From: Phaeoceros laevis
Taxonomy: Eukaryota > Anthocerotophyta > Anthocerotopsida > Notothyladales
Direction: 5' to 3'
Assembly: GCA_049999765.1 (NCBI GenBank)
Contig: JBNGIQ010006065.1
Coordinates: 1-31,479, forward strand
Length of the DNA stretch: 31,479 nt
Shown here: one piece after another, positions 10,811-22,172 of the stretch
How positions within the stretch are numbered: the first letter of the stretch is position 1
Layout of the letters: each line of letters opens with the position of its first letter
The notes under the pieces: generated by a model
What the model was told of the DNA's origin: nothing
The model's database searches: none
Seen by the model: only the letters and a program-made list of their open reading frames with translations
Program-made: the position numbers and the translations under genes

Positions 10811-13305
10811 ATGGCAATGGACGCATTCGCCAGCATGCTGATTTCTAAGCTGTTCACCAACTCCGTCACCCTGGACAAGGCAGCTCTCATCACGATGCAC
10901 AACGAAGCAGCTCAGGGCGTGACGATGCTCTGCGGCCTGGGATGGCAACCCCAGACCATGTCGGACTGCGAGTCCAGGCATTCGTCGTCGGCTGCAGTGC
11001 GCAGCCTGCGCAGAATCAGCATCAGGTACTTGCTTTACCAAACGATTTTCCCGCTCACAGGGGAGCGACTGACCCGGTGTGTTTGCAATGCGTGTTACCA
11101 AGCCTCTATCTTCACCAGTGGGCGTCTTCAGGGATTTGAGGCCCGGGAAGCGGCACCCTGGCCGGATACTACATGGCAGACTGTGTGTGAGGCCTTTCAA
11201 GATATGCGCCTTCGTCCAGACGGTCTTGGAGGAGGACGAGCCGGACAGTGGAAAAGCTATCAATCTCAAAATCAGGTTGACTGCCAGCCCCTCGGCGGGG
11301 GACGCGGAAATCGAGGTGATGTATGCGCAGGGGATGAGAGTGGCCATCAAGGAGCCTTTTTTCATGGAATTTCCGGGGGGTTTCGTGGGCCTGCGCGTCG
11401 ATGATCCGGGGGATATTATTAGGCTGGACGGGGACAAGGCTCCCCAACTTGCTCGCGCAATCCCGAGAGGCGAGGAGCTGATGGAATTGCAATGCGCGGA
11501 GCAGCTGCGCAAGGAGGGAAACCTCTGTTTTTCGCAAAAGGACTGGAACAAGGCAATTGAGCTCTACAGCCGGTGCATCGAGGAGATTAGGTTGAATGCT
11601 AGGGCGGTCCAAGAAGATGTGGAAGTGCGGGTTGCTGCTTGCCGAGCGGACATGGTGAGCACTGCCAAACCTGGAGCGCATGCCAAACGCAAGTCTAAGC
11701 AGGCCAGGAGCAGGAAGAAGAAAAAAGAAGCGGCGGCGGTGCAGTCTCAGGAGGACTTCGAGGTTGCTGCTGCGATCCTGCTGACTGCTGCATTCTCAAA
11801 CCGGGCCGAGGCTTGGCTTCGCCTCAAGCATTTTGAGAATGCGTTCAGGGATGCGCAGGGAGCTTTGAGCCTCACCCCCAGTCACGACAAGAGTACTCTG
11901 CGCAAGGGAAAGGCGCGGGATATACAACCTGGACGACTATTATGTTGGAGGTTGCAAAGGGAATCCACCGGCTTGTGCTGACCATGTTGGGCCTGTGGAG
12001 GTGCGGCATGTGAATCAGACTATTGGGCGGGGCCTGTTTGTCACCAGGGATGTCAAGGAAGGGGAATTGCTCTTGGTGTCCAATCCAGTGGCTGTGGCTC
12101 GAGCTAGCCCAAGCGTAGGGTTAGGGCAGCAGGCCTTGTCAGAGGGAACTGAATGCAACAATGCCGTACTGCAAGATCTGACTGCTCAGCTGAGAGATGC
12201 GGCCAAGAGGAGCTCCCGCACAATACAGCAGCTTTATACTCTGTCGGATGGCAATAAGGCCAGGAAAGGCGAGGTTCCCCCTATGTCCGTCTTTACACCT
12301 CTGGCACCCACTCTTCCTTTAATAGAAAAGGATTTTGAGCCCCTTACAGACATAAAGACGATCGAAAAGCTAGCAGAAGACCAAGATTATGGTGAGCTCC
12401 ATGTAGACAACCCCAGGATTCGGCGAATCGTAGACATCAATGTCTTTGAGGGTAGTCGGTTCTCGAGTTCTTCAGTCATCAACCTGGTCTGGGTTCCAGA
12501 AAGTGAGATTCCTGCTGGTATATGGATTCTTCCCTCTTTCATCAACCATTCCTGTACCCCCAACTCTTCAAGAAGGTATGTCGGAGATGCTATGTTTATC
12601 AATGCATCCCGTGACCTCCGAGCTGGAGAGGAGGTCACAGTTGCATACTTCCACTTGTTCATCCCAGGTCATGAGAGAAAAGCTCTTTCTGAGAAGAGGG
12701 GATTCTGTTGCTGCTGCCCTAGGTGTTCCTTGGAACAAAGCCTGCTCTCTAGAGCTCCAGCATTGAGGAGAGTCTCGCAGAAATATGTCAAGTATACAGC
12801 TTTGACGGATGCTGTGGGGACCTTTGGTGCTGCCTCTAAGGGGGCCTGTATACGACGGGATCTGAACCAGTTTCTGGAGACCAATAGCATGCAGCTTACC
12901 CTTGAAGGCAAGAACTGGATCCGAGCCTCCTACATAAGGCCATACCTTCAAGCCATTGTCCAGGTTCTGTCTAAAAGGGTGACAGGTGTCAAGTCTTCTA
13001 TCACAACGCAGTCCTTTGACATGGTGTTTGATGCAATGGTGTCTGTCCATCCTGGCTCAGAGGACACATTATCCATGCTGTGTCACCCTTTTTCCTATGG
13101 TACAGCAGAGCTATCTCCTGGCAAAAGCAAGGGTTGGGCAGACTTGGCTCTTCGGGTTTGCAAATGCATTTATGGGACTTTCAAAGAATCCACCGGTGAA
13201 GCTATTTTGAAACACCATACTGAGAGCTCTTTGAGATACATGGAGAAGCAGGTTGCTTCTCATCTAGATATTTTGAGGTTTGAATGGTGTTTTCCTGTCA
13301 GATAA
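10811..13305 (+). pseudogene. TPR-SET domain gene, copy 2, with deletion and frameshift
   Basis: Tandem paralogue of the 7421-10162 gene. Exon 1 is 10811-11025, ending in phase 2 at CAG|GTACTT; exon 2 resumes at 11132 with RDLRPGKRHPGRILHGRLCV, parallel to copy 1. The N-terminal beta-rich module, a Lys/Arg-rich TPR linker and two TPR-like segments read in frame to about 11912 (LRKGK). The next homologous segment, GIYNLDDYYVGGCKG, is in a different frame from 11917. Relative to copy 1 about 50 codons (end of TPR2, TPR3) are missing and the frame shifts, so the upstream frame stops at 11981. Downstream, the SET domain is uninterrupted to 13305, with GRGLF, FINHSCTPNS, EEVTVAYFH and CCCCPRC. The long intact 3' frame suggests either a recent lesion, a sequencing/assembly error, or separate use of a SET-only product beginning near 11995. 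Confidence 0.82.
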
Positions 13306-14117
13306 CTGGGATAGACACCCGGGTCATTGAGCATTCTGTTCGGATGTGTAAGCCGAATTTCTGTAGACACTTCACATGGAGAGAGACTCGTTCGACATGG
13401 CCAGATGCAGTGTGCTGTCTTACTCCCTTTGTCCAGATGTCCTGGTAATAAGACTGGTCCCTCAAGATAAAGATACCGGCCTCTACAAGGTCCACCGAAC
13501 TCGTTTTCGCTTTCCAGCTGCAAGTGGCTCGTGAGCTACATTTCATCCGGCCGTCTTGCCGAACTTCTCCAGGTGGTCACCCCTCACGTCCTCAGCACAG
13601 AAAGGTCGGGTCCACGGCTAAAGATAATTTTTCGTTTTCGGTAACGTAGAGGTTGCGAAATAGACCTATGACTCGCACGTGGCGCGACGGTGGCGAGTCG
13701 TGGTGCGCGGTGGCAAGTCATCAGGGCTGTCGGTAGACTGGGCACAATGCAATTTGCAAGTACAGTACTCTGCAGTAATAACTTGGTTCAATTCACAGGG
13801 CTTAACGGTCAACTTTTGAATGCGCTTCCAACGGTCACATGCTCACAGCCTTCGAGCCCGGAGGGGGAGAACTGGCCTCACCAGTCTGACTTGGTTCACT
13901 GGTAGAATCCTTGTGTCAAGAGCCGAGCAGGTGTTGCGGTTTCGCCACCGCCTTCTTGGAGCACTTGAGCTCCACTTCACTGGGGATTCGAGCGGGCTAT
14001 AGGTTTGCGGAGTGGAGCAGGTCAATGGAAGCGTCTACACAAAGAGGGGCTGACTGGGAAACCTTTTGCCGCTGCTGTGGAAGCACAAGCGTCAAGATTT
14101 TGTTCTGAGGAATCAGC
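13306..14117. other. Intergenic; possible missing 5' exons of the kinase
   Basis: 3' region of TPR-SET copy 2 and upstream region of the receptor kinase. No open frame has recognisable motifs. A GTG-started frame at 13690-13905 ends before any credible donor. Extra ectodomain exons of the kinase could lie here but could not be supported. Confidence 0.4.
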
Positions 14118-16623
14118 ATGGCCTGGTCAGGAGTTTCCAGCCTCAGGCTGCGGACTTTACTGCTTGATGTGAACACCACGGCTTCAACCAGTGAAGACAA
14201 TCTCAATGATGTGTCACATTCTTCCGGTACGTTCGTGGCTCCTTGTTCGTGTCCACAGGTGTATTGCCAGCAGCTCTTAAGAAAATTTGACTCGGCAATC
14301 TCAGCTTGTTGTTGACGACCAGATTTGGATTGGGGATGAGAGTCCAACGGGCGCTGCTCACCGGGCTTGGAAGTTGCTTAGCTTGAATGCAGCTATCGCT
14401 AGACCGTAGGATAGTATTGGCAATATACACGTAGCCGGCTTTTTATGCCCGTGGTACTAGCCTCCTGTGCGTTTCTCAGGTTTTATGTTCTCTTTTTACA
14501 GCTTTGCGACCTGACTAAAGCCCGCGTGTTGTTTCCGTGCCTGCAGGCCAACACAAGGACCATCCCGCCACTTCAACCGTAGGGATCGTCATAGCTCTTG
14601 GATTTCTAGTTGGATTACTTCTCTGTGTGTATGTCATAATCCAAAGACACAAACGGAAACGTGCTGGAGAGCTCAAACCAAAGGATGTCTCCGTTCAACA
14701 AAGCCTGCTAGGTCCCCTGCATCATGAAAAGGCTAAACCGCTTGATGGTCAATTCCCTTTACTCTTCTCCTTGTAATAAGCAACGACCGTGTTGCAGTTG
14801 GATCTCGCCTGCAGCATCATCGGTGTGAATGTGGCAAGACTGATGTTCTGCCTTCTACAGGGAAAATTCTTGTCTCTAATATCACGTTCAACTTTGAATC
14901 ACTAAGATGGGTCCCAAAGCACATCGAGTTCACTTTGTCACAGCTTAGTGTGGCTACCAACAACTTTGATGAAGCAAACGTTCTGGGGGAGGGTGGATTT
15001 GGAAAGGTTTACCATGGGATCCTGCCAATCCCTCCATACACAAGGATTGCTATCAAGGTGTTGAGGCATGGAGGCACGCAAGGATTGAAGGAATTTATTA
15101 CAGAAGTTGAGGTGTTAAGCAGACTCGATCATGAACACTTGGTAAGATTTCGTCAATTGATCCATGTTGCTGTAACTAGCATTCGGCACCTGGAACACCT
15201 CAACAGCGAATGCACCTGAGGTGGGATGGTTTTTGCTGACTGGCAGGTTCGACTTTTGGGCCATTGTGTGACCGAGGATGACAGGATCCTTGTCTATCGC
15301 CATGTTGCAAATGGAAGTCTTGCGGATCATCTTCACAGTAAGTATCACTGAAACCAGTTTAGTTTCAGGTGCTTCTTAGGTCAAGGAAAGTCGAATCTTG
15401 GACTCTTTGCTCACAGTGTGCTGCCTATGATTTTAGAGGGGCTGTCAAAAGGTCCTCGACTCTCATGGGAGACCAGGGTAAAAATAGCCCTGGGGGCTGC
15501 TCTCGGTGTCTACCATCTTCATAAACAGCACCCGAAAATTCTGCATCGTGATATTAAGGCAGCAAATATCCTGCTCACCAGGAGCTTCAATGCCAAAGTA
15601 AGTCGTTTTTCGTGCATATGCATGCGACACAAGTCAAATAGGACTCACAGAGGTTAATGTGTTACCATGAGCTCACTCAGCATCTTTTTCACATTTTCAG
15701 GTGTGTGATTTTGGTTTTGCGAAGCAAGTATGTGCAACGCCCCTTCATACCAGCACTTTGAGTCAGACTTTGAAGGCCTACAACTGCACCCCATCGAGGT
15801 CATGTGCTATAGGCACCTTGGGCTATGTGGCACCTGAAACCTTCGCCACAGGGGATTTTTCAGGTGCCAGTGATGTCTACAGTTTTGGGGTGCTTCTGCT
15901 GGAACTCTTTTCAGGGAGAAAGTCCGTTGATATATCAAAGCCTGACAGGGAAAAGAGTCTCGTTGTTTGGGTGCGTTTGTCTGAAATTCTCTCATGTTGC
16001 CCGCTCCTCAGGATAAAGTTGGCAAGAGCAATTAGAGGCTGACTTCGCTGATTTCGTATGAAGGCAAGGAGAGCAGTGGAAGAAGGCACGGTCAGCAGCT
16101 TGCTGGACCCGAACATGCCAGCGGCAACTGCTGTTCCCAAGGGAGCAATCCTCCAGTTTTCCAAACTAGCTCTATCATGTGTTGAACTTGAGCCTCATGC
16201 ACGACCCCATATGGTAGATGTCGTGGAGCTCCTACACGATATACAGGCTGGTACGTGTCTACGGTTTTTTATTACTGGCTGAGAATCGCTTTTGATCAGC
16301 TGATGCTTTGTGATGTTTAAGCTTCCACTAACTCGCCTTCTGCAGAGCACAATGCTCAACCGGACTGCACGGTCATAGATCTCCACGAAACTGCATCCGG
16401 CTCGGAGGAAGAAAGATCTGGAAGCAATCATAGCTCATCATCATCATCAGAAAGTAGTTCAAACGTCTTCTATGAGCTAACATCTCCGAACTTTGCCTCA
16501 CCACCTCCAGAGTTTCCAAAGGACGAGGAAGTACAGTCGAACCTGAAAACCATGGAGATAGCTACCGAGAAAAAGCCTGCTTCCTCTTGGCTGGGCACCA
16601 GTCTCGGTCGTGTGTTGCCCTGA
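14118..16623 (+). CDS. Receptor-like protein kinase (PERK/ALE2-like kinase domain), short ectodomain
   Basis: Eight exons join in phase: 14118-14226, 14547-14747, 14861-15141, 15247-15337, 15437-15597, 15701-15970, 16064-16250 and 16346-16623; 525 aa. Residues 1-47 are a short Ser/Thr-rich exterior with one NTT sequon; 48-68 form one membrane helix ([21 protein letters not shown]), followed by a basic stop-transfer QRHKRKR. The cytoplasmic Ser/Thr kinase has P-loop GEGGFGKVY (146-154), lysine K169, [11 protein letters not shown] (HRD 264-266, RD type), DFG at 284-286, GTLGYVAPE and [18 protein letters not shown]. The activation loop carries an unusual insertion with several cysteines and serines. 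A Ser/Glu-rich tail follows. Donor 14748 (GTCAAT) and acceptor 16063 (ATGAAG) are weak but are the only phase-compatible choices seen. An in-frame stop at 14106 and a CAG just before the ATG allow a further upstream exon. All catalytic residues are present; the ligand is unknown. Confidence 0.85.
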
Positions 16624-17337
16624 TGGCCTACGTTGCAGGACGTTTGGTAGCTGTCGGAGTGGTCCTCAGAGCCAACGCCAGTGTTTGCAATGAGTTCAAG
16701 ATGGGCAAGTCTTAAGTTCTCTTTGAGAGCCTGCTCCTATAAGCTTACACCATCGTAGTCACTTAATTTTAGGCGTAGCATGGTGTTCTCTTCCAGAATG
16801 CTCTCAGATGGTGGACAAGTCACTAAATTACGCGAGCAGGACAAGCCTTTACTGTAAATACAGCCCCAGTTTACACACACCAATTGAATGGTCGTAGGAC
16901 AAGCCCATGCCGAGACATTATAGGTAGGCTGGGGTACCTCAAAAAAAGTCAAACCCCTCCTCCAGTCAACATGTCGATTGCTGCAACATGGATGCAGAAA
17001 CATTGGACAAACAAGACGAGCTCCCCTTCAATAGAATGCAATGTATAAGCAAGGTAATTGGCACCATGGACAAACGGTCTCAAGGACAGCATATCAGTCG
17101 AGCTGCGAAATAACGCAGAAAACAGATCCTGACCTTGAAAGATGGAGCAACTGGAGCACCTACTGTATCAACATTTGGGGAATCCTGCTCCAGTTGAACA
17201 TCACCCGCACCATCTCAACACCGTGTGCACCTGCAAAATATGGGGGGGGGGGGGGCTACCAAGACCCTAGCGTCATCCACAGGTACCATGAGTCCCATCA
17301 CAAAGTCACTATCTGTACAGAGCAACCGAGGAGTTCC
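16624..17337. other. Convergent spacer between receptor kinase and EMC4
   Basis: Contains the 3' ends of both flanking genes. No gene recognised; it includes the G homopolymer annotated separately. Confidence 0.5.
17242..17255. repeat. G14 homopolymer
   Basis: Fourteen consecutive G after AAAATAT, in the 3' region of EMC4, where its transcript would read C14. The length is uncertain because such runs are error-prone in sequencing. Confidence 0.9.
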
Positions 17338-17898
17338 TCAGCGCCATGAGTACAAGGGCAACCCTCCGCCTGAAACCTCAGCTGCCAGGGGAGGTGGCAG
17401 ATTGGATACCCAGTCAGACGCATGGGTGGGAAGCAGGCCCAGAGAGTTGAGCTTCCAGAGGCCCAGCCCCAGGCCGGCCACATTGACTGCGATGTAAGTG
17501 AGCTTGGGCAGCAACATGTCCACCCGGGCATCCTTGAACGGCTCGAACGCCTTGCCCAGACCCTGCAAGGCGCTGATGGGCTGCCAGAGTGCGGAGAAGG
17601 TGATCCCTATGCTGAAAAGGTGCACCCCGCTGCCGGCCATCCACATCATGAAGGCCATCATGAAGAGGTTCTTGACAGGCGCCTGCGCAACCTCCCAGGC
17701 CTTGAGCTGCTTCCAGGTGGCGTCCACCTCCTTCTTCGGCTTCCCGCTTGCGCCCTCTTCCTGCTCCCCACCGGATCTGGAAAAGCCCGCCGGATCGGGC
17801 ACGTCGCGAGACACCGACGACGGCACTCCATCTCCCAGCCCCACGGCCCACTTGCGCGCAGCCAGGGCGCCCCCAGAGGCCCGCCCCGATCTCTCCAT
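17338..17898 (-). CDS. EMC4: ER membrane protein complex subunit 4
   Basis: Single-exon frame of 186 aa, in line with the 175-190 aa of eukaryotic EMC4 (DUF1077). EMC4 is a subunit of the ER membrane complex, which inserts tail-anchored proteins and first helices of multipass proteins into the ER membrane. Family blocks in order: KWAVGLGDG near the N-terminus, SRDVPDPAGFSR, a Gln/Glu/Lys-rich linker, KAWEVAQAPVKNLFMMAFMM, GSGVHLFSIGITFSALWQPI, KLTYIAVNVAGLGLGLWKLN, and LGLLPTHASDWVSNLPPP with EVSGGGLPL at the end. Two hydrophobic membrane segments are visible, at about residues 78-108 and 130-150. The first ATG (17898) matches the family's N-terminus. The N-terminus is Gly/Ala-rich, and nothing suggests damage. 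Confidence 0.96.
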   Translation of the reverse strand: MERSGRASGGALAARKWAVGLGDGVPSSVSRDVPDPAGFSRSGGEQEEGASGKPKKEVDATWKQLKAWEVAQAPVKNLFMMAFMMWMAGSGVHLFSIGITFSALWQPISALQGLGKAFEPFKDARVDMLLPKLTYIAVNVAGLGLGLWKLNSLGLLPTHASDWVSNLPPPLAAEVSGGGLPLYSWR

Positions 17899-18852
17899 GG
17901 ATCCTCAGCTCTCTGCTTTGCTTGGTCAGATCCTTGCTTGAACTCTTCTCTGGATGCTTTGAGAAGGTTTGGCCAGGTAGTTGCGTAAGTATAAACCTGC
18001 CAGCTGGAAAACCTAATTTGCAGTGTGTACAGGACTATGGCTGGGTTTGATGGTATCTTTATGAGCATATGGGGTTCAAAGGTTCAAAGGATCCGGTCGT
18101 GTAAGTCGCGATGCGCACTGTGGAATGGAAGCCTCTTCGATCACATCAAGATGTTACGGCGGCGTCTTTCCGAGTGCAAGATTTAAGTGTCCTGATGAAA
18201 CCTAGGTGCAGGCACTTGGCTGATCACCGGTGAGTCCCGTTTACTATATACTGCACGGCGACGCAACGAGGTTGGGCCGGCTCCCCTATTTCTGAGAAGA
18301 GACAGCCTGTTTTGTCTGTTCAGAGTCCTATGAAAGAATGTGCCACCTCCCAGACCTCTTTCGGAACGAGCCTCACGTTCCGCATTCCCGTTCTGTCTCC
18401 TATTGGAACTCCTCGAATTGCTTCTTCAGAAGCAAGTCAAGACCAGGACTTGCTATTCGATTGGTGATGCCAAATTTCGCCCACCCTGCAGGGCTGTCTT
18501 TTGGCTTCAGGAACAGATCAATGGGACTGCTGCAATTAGCTCATTTGGGCAAAGGTGAGGGATTCTTCAAGTGTCCACTGTCCAGGGCTGGAGTGTACCA
18601 GCTGTTTTAATTGCCTCTATATGTGCTAGACCTAGACTTGTAAGGCTGCCACAGGTGATCAACCATGAGTGTCCATCTAGCCTTCCTCTGAGCTCAGTCA
18701 AGACTATTCAAACTGACATGTATGTTTACAATGTTTTTTACAGCGCAGCACTGGGGTCCAGATATTGTACATCCTGCTAAGATCGGCAGCGAACTCGAAA
18801 TCAAGCATGTGGCGTGAAAGAATTGTGGGGGTCTTTTGGAAAGGCTCAGCAA
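17899..18852. other. Divergent spacer between EMC4 and the GRAS gene
   Basis: About 950 bp holding both presumed promoters and the GRAS 5' leader. Frames at 18338-18610 and 18571-18780 (+) have no recognisable domain. The GRAS frame is open back to a stop at 18778, so a spliced upstream exon is possible but not supported. Confidence 0.5.
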
Positions 18853-21800
18853 ATGGTGGCCCCTGCCACAAATAGCACTGTTTGGAGGGTTGAGATGACA
18901 AGTGCCTGCGCCGACCAGCACAATATTGTCATGGGTGGCCATGGCCAGGAGGATGTGTCCATGTTCGATGAGGCTGATGGAAACTCGTGTTTCTACCCAT
19001 CGGATTTCTCTTTTCCTTCTCCTGACCATACAGGTTGGCTGCCGAGGACCAATGTTTCTGCTGGCCATGGCCATGGACCACACCCAGCTGGACTGGACGA
19101 CGACTTTGCAGGGATTGACGCTTTTCTTTCGAAAACAGACGAGAGTCGCATGGATGATGCCTTGTTTGCTGGAGAAACACCTCACATGCATGAAGATCAA
19201 GACTTTGATGCATCTTCAGGAATTTCCTTCTCTGCTGCCAGTGATCATGTCGACACAGAGCTTCCTCCCTTTGAGGCGAAAATAGAGCCTTTGACCGAAA
19301 GGCCATCGCTGCCAAGCTCTGCCTCTTCTACTTCTTTGGTCACCAAAGTGGATGAACAACAGGACTGGAAGGATGCTTCTCCCAACATCATCTCTGCCAG
19401 TTGCTGCGACTGTGGGGATCCCAACTGCACCGAGCCTGGGATCAGGGAGCCTGCACCAATCCTCAGCAGGTCCTCCAGCAGGAAGATGTCGAGGTTCGCC
19501 ACGGAACCATCATCAAGAATGCACAGCAGCCTCCAGTCAGGTATTCATGACCCTAAACCTCGTCGCTGTTGTGCAGTGTTGCCTTGTTTCATGAAGATGT
19601 CTTCAACGGGAGACTTTGTTTCCACAATTCTGCTGAGGAGTTCACTAATTTGGAAAGTTCTCCACTTTCTGTTTTTCCTTGAACAACTGTTGCCAGTCAG
19701 CTCTGACAAGTCCGGGACGACCCACTCAGAGGTGTTCTCCACCATCACTCAGCAATCCAACAGCACCTTCAATGAGACTTCACAGCAAGACGGGGAAGAA
19801 ATCTGGAGGAGAAAGGGAGTGGACTCCGAATTTCAGTTGGACCTCGAGGAAACCGTGGCGAGCCTTCCGGAGAGTGACCATTACTTCTATCTCGACAACT
19901 CAGAGGTACTGGGCAATGCCCCAAGACCTCTTTCTCCTGGTCCCACGTCTCAGGTACTTCGATCGCTGCGACACACGGATGGCGCCCTGCAATATCAACC
20001 ATACTCCTCCGGCCGCCAGCCATACAGTAACCGCAGCAACGTCCTTCACAAGACGTACTCGGTGGACGGGGACCTGTATCGCTACAGCAATCGGCAGAGC
20101 CCTCCGGAAGCAAGTGGCGGCATCTTCCAATCCGTCAAGCGGGAGTACCAGCACGCTTGGAGCAACCACAACCAACTGGACGGACTGAAACCAGCCGGCG
20201 TGGGCAACAGCCGTTCGCTGCCAAAGCCGACTGCAGCTGCAGCTGCAGGGTCCATGATCCTATCACCTCAACCCAAGCAGGCAACGCTGCGGCACTCCCT
20301 GTCAGAATCCGCACTTCACAGCGGGCCCCGATGGGGGCCGCAGTCCACCTCCTACCCAGACGGTGCCGGCCTTCCTGAGGCAACTGTCTACGGCCCTGGC
20401 TATGGCAGCAGCAGTGCTATAGCTAGTGGGAGCCAACACTCGCCCTCTAGCCTGCTGGCGGGTTCCATCTCTGCCAAGCTCTACAAAACAGGATCATCAA
20501 CCTCGGCTTCGTCCCATGTCAGGGCACAGATTCAGAGCTACACTCAATCCAAGATGTCGCAACAGCGGGATGAACAAGAACAACTGCAACCCAGCAGCAA
20601 TGGGCGGATCATCACCACCACCACAAGCCCCGCTGTCAAAGGCAGTACTAATCCCGCGTCCAAGTCCCAGGTTTCTGCCTTTGCCCTGATCAGCCGAGTT
20701 GCCGCAGGAATCAACATCCCCGGCATGTGCCCGGCGAGCGAGCCGACGCGCACCGCGGAACTGAGCCTGGCCACCTCCGTCGGCATGTCATTCTCCAAGC
20801 TCAACTCGCTGCCATCGCCAGCAAATGGCCATGGGACCGGCGAGCAGGTGGAGGAGGGGCTCAAACTGGTGCAGATTCTGGTCAGCTGCGCGGAAGCGGT
20901 AGCGTGCCGGGACTCGCGGCAGGCCTCCAGCCTGCTCCAGACGCTGAAGCAGCTGGCGTCCCCGCACGGCGACGTGATGCAGCGAGTGGCTGCGTGCTTC
21001 ATGGAGGGCCTGTGGGTGCGGATCTACAGCACACCGGCAGGCTTCAAGACGGCCGGCAGCAGCAACGGCAGCTCCACCACGATCCCGGCGGCGCTGCCTA
21101 AGGGCAGCAGCAGGGCGGGGGGGAAGTCGGGACCCACGGATCGGGACCGGCAAGACGCCTTCAAGCTCATGTGCCAGAGCTGCCCCTACGTCGGGTTCGG
21201 CCACTACAGCGCCAACACCGCCATTCTGGAGGCGTTCGCCGGGGAAGACAACCTGCACATCATCGACCTGGGCATGGCGCACGGCCTGCAGTGGCCGGGG
21301 CTCATCTCCGGCCTGGCAAGTCGAGCGGGGGGCAAGCCCAAAAGCCTGCGCATCACCGGCGTCGGCCTCAACGCCGACAAGCTGGCGCAGGCCGGCGAGC
21401 AGCTGGAGCGGGCCGCCATGGACGCCGGGGTCACCTTCTCCTTCAAGCCCGTCACCCACAGCTTGGAGAACGTGACGGAGGCCGACCTCGGGCTGCGCGA
21501 TGGCGAGGCCCTGGCCGTCAACTCCGTCCTGCAGCTGCACTGCGTCGTCAAGGAGAGTCGCGGCTCGCTCAACTCGGTGTTGCAGAAGATCCGCCTGCTC
21601 GACCCCAAAATCCTCACTCTGGTGGAGCAGGACGCCAGCCACAACGGCCCCTTCTTCATGGGCAGGTCGGTTCCAATTCCATCCCTCCTATGCATGGATC
21701 ATATGCCATCCGGATCTGTCGCGAGTGAATTCATGCGTTCCTGATAGCCAGCTGCTACTTAACCTGGTGCAGGTTCGTGGAGGCGTTGCACTACTACTCG

Positions 21801-22127
21801 GCCATTTTCGACTCGCTGGACGCCGTCCTGCCAAGGTACTCCACCCAAAGGGTGAAGATTGAGCAGTTCCACTTTGCGGAGGAGATCAGGAACATTGTGG
21901 CGTGCGAGGGGCCTGCGAGGGTGGAGCGGCACGAGAAAATCGATCAATGGCGGCGGCGGATGAGTCGGGCTGGCTTCCAACCTCTCCCGCTCAAATTCAT
22001 CAGCCAGGCGCGCCGTTGGCTCACCACCTACGACTGTCCCGGGTACAGTCTCGCAGACGAGAAAGGGTGTCTCGTGCTCAGCTGGAACACCAAACCCATC
22101 ATCGCGGCTTCCTCCTGGCGGTGCTAA
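18853..22127 (+). CDS. GRAS-family transcriptional regulator (non-DELLA, SCL28/DLT-like)
   Basis: Proposed exons are 18853-19540, 19697-21665 and 21773-22127, about 1003 aa. The last junction is clear (GGCAG|GTCGGT to GTGCAG|G, rebuilding MGRFVEALHYYS). The first intron (19541-19696, 156 nt) leaves the frame unchanged, so the DNA also reads straight through it. Residues 1 to ~610 are a long disordered Ser/Gln/Asn-rich region with a cysteine patch (CCDCGDPNC). The GRAS domain (~615-1003) shows leucine-heptad I (KLVQILVSCAEAVACRD), the VHIID-type motif LHIIDLGMAHGLQWPGL, RITGVGL, VNSVLQLH, LTLVEQDASHNGPFF, and a SAW end (ERHEKIDQWRRRMSRAGFQ, then SWNTKPIIAASSWRC). The C-terminal blocks recall SCL28/DLT proteins; no DELLA motif is present. 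The start could instead be at 18895 or 18931. It is presumably a nuclear co-regulator acting with DNA-binding partners. The GRAS half is strikingly GC-rich. Confidence 0.92.
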
Positions 22128-22166
22128 TCAAGCACTTCTACCTCTTGGCAATCGATGCAAATTCCC

Positions 22167-22172
22167 AATAAA
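22167..22172 (+). terminator. Poly(A) signal of the GRAS gene
   Basis: AATAAA lies about 40 nt past the stop codon at 22127, a normal distance for a plant near-upstream polyadenylation element. Confidence 0.6.

Noticed and set aside
15417-15436. Acceptor CAG at 15416 for the fifth kinase exon
   Set aside because: It gives the wrong phase and an immediate stop; the TTTTAG acceptor at 15436 restores the kinase frame.
17422-17988. Plus-strand 188-aa open frame
   Set aside because: It lies opposite EMC4, whose full set of family motifs is unambiguous; the long antisense frame is due to composition.
20788-21642. Minus-strand 284-aa and plus-strand 185-aa open frames in the GC-rich GRAS domain
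   Set aside because: High GC removes stop codons in all frames; only the GRAS frame carries family motifs.
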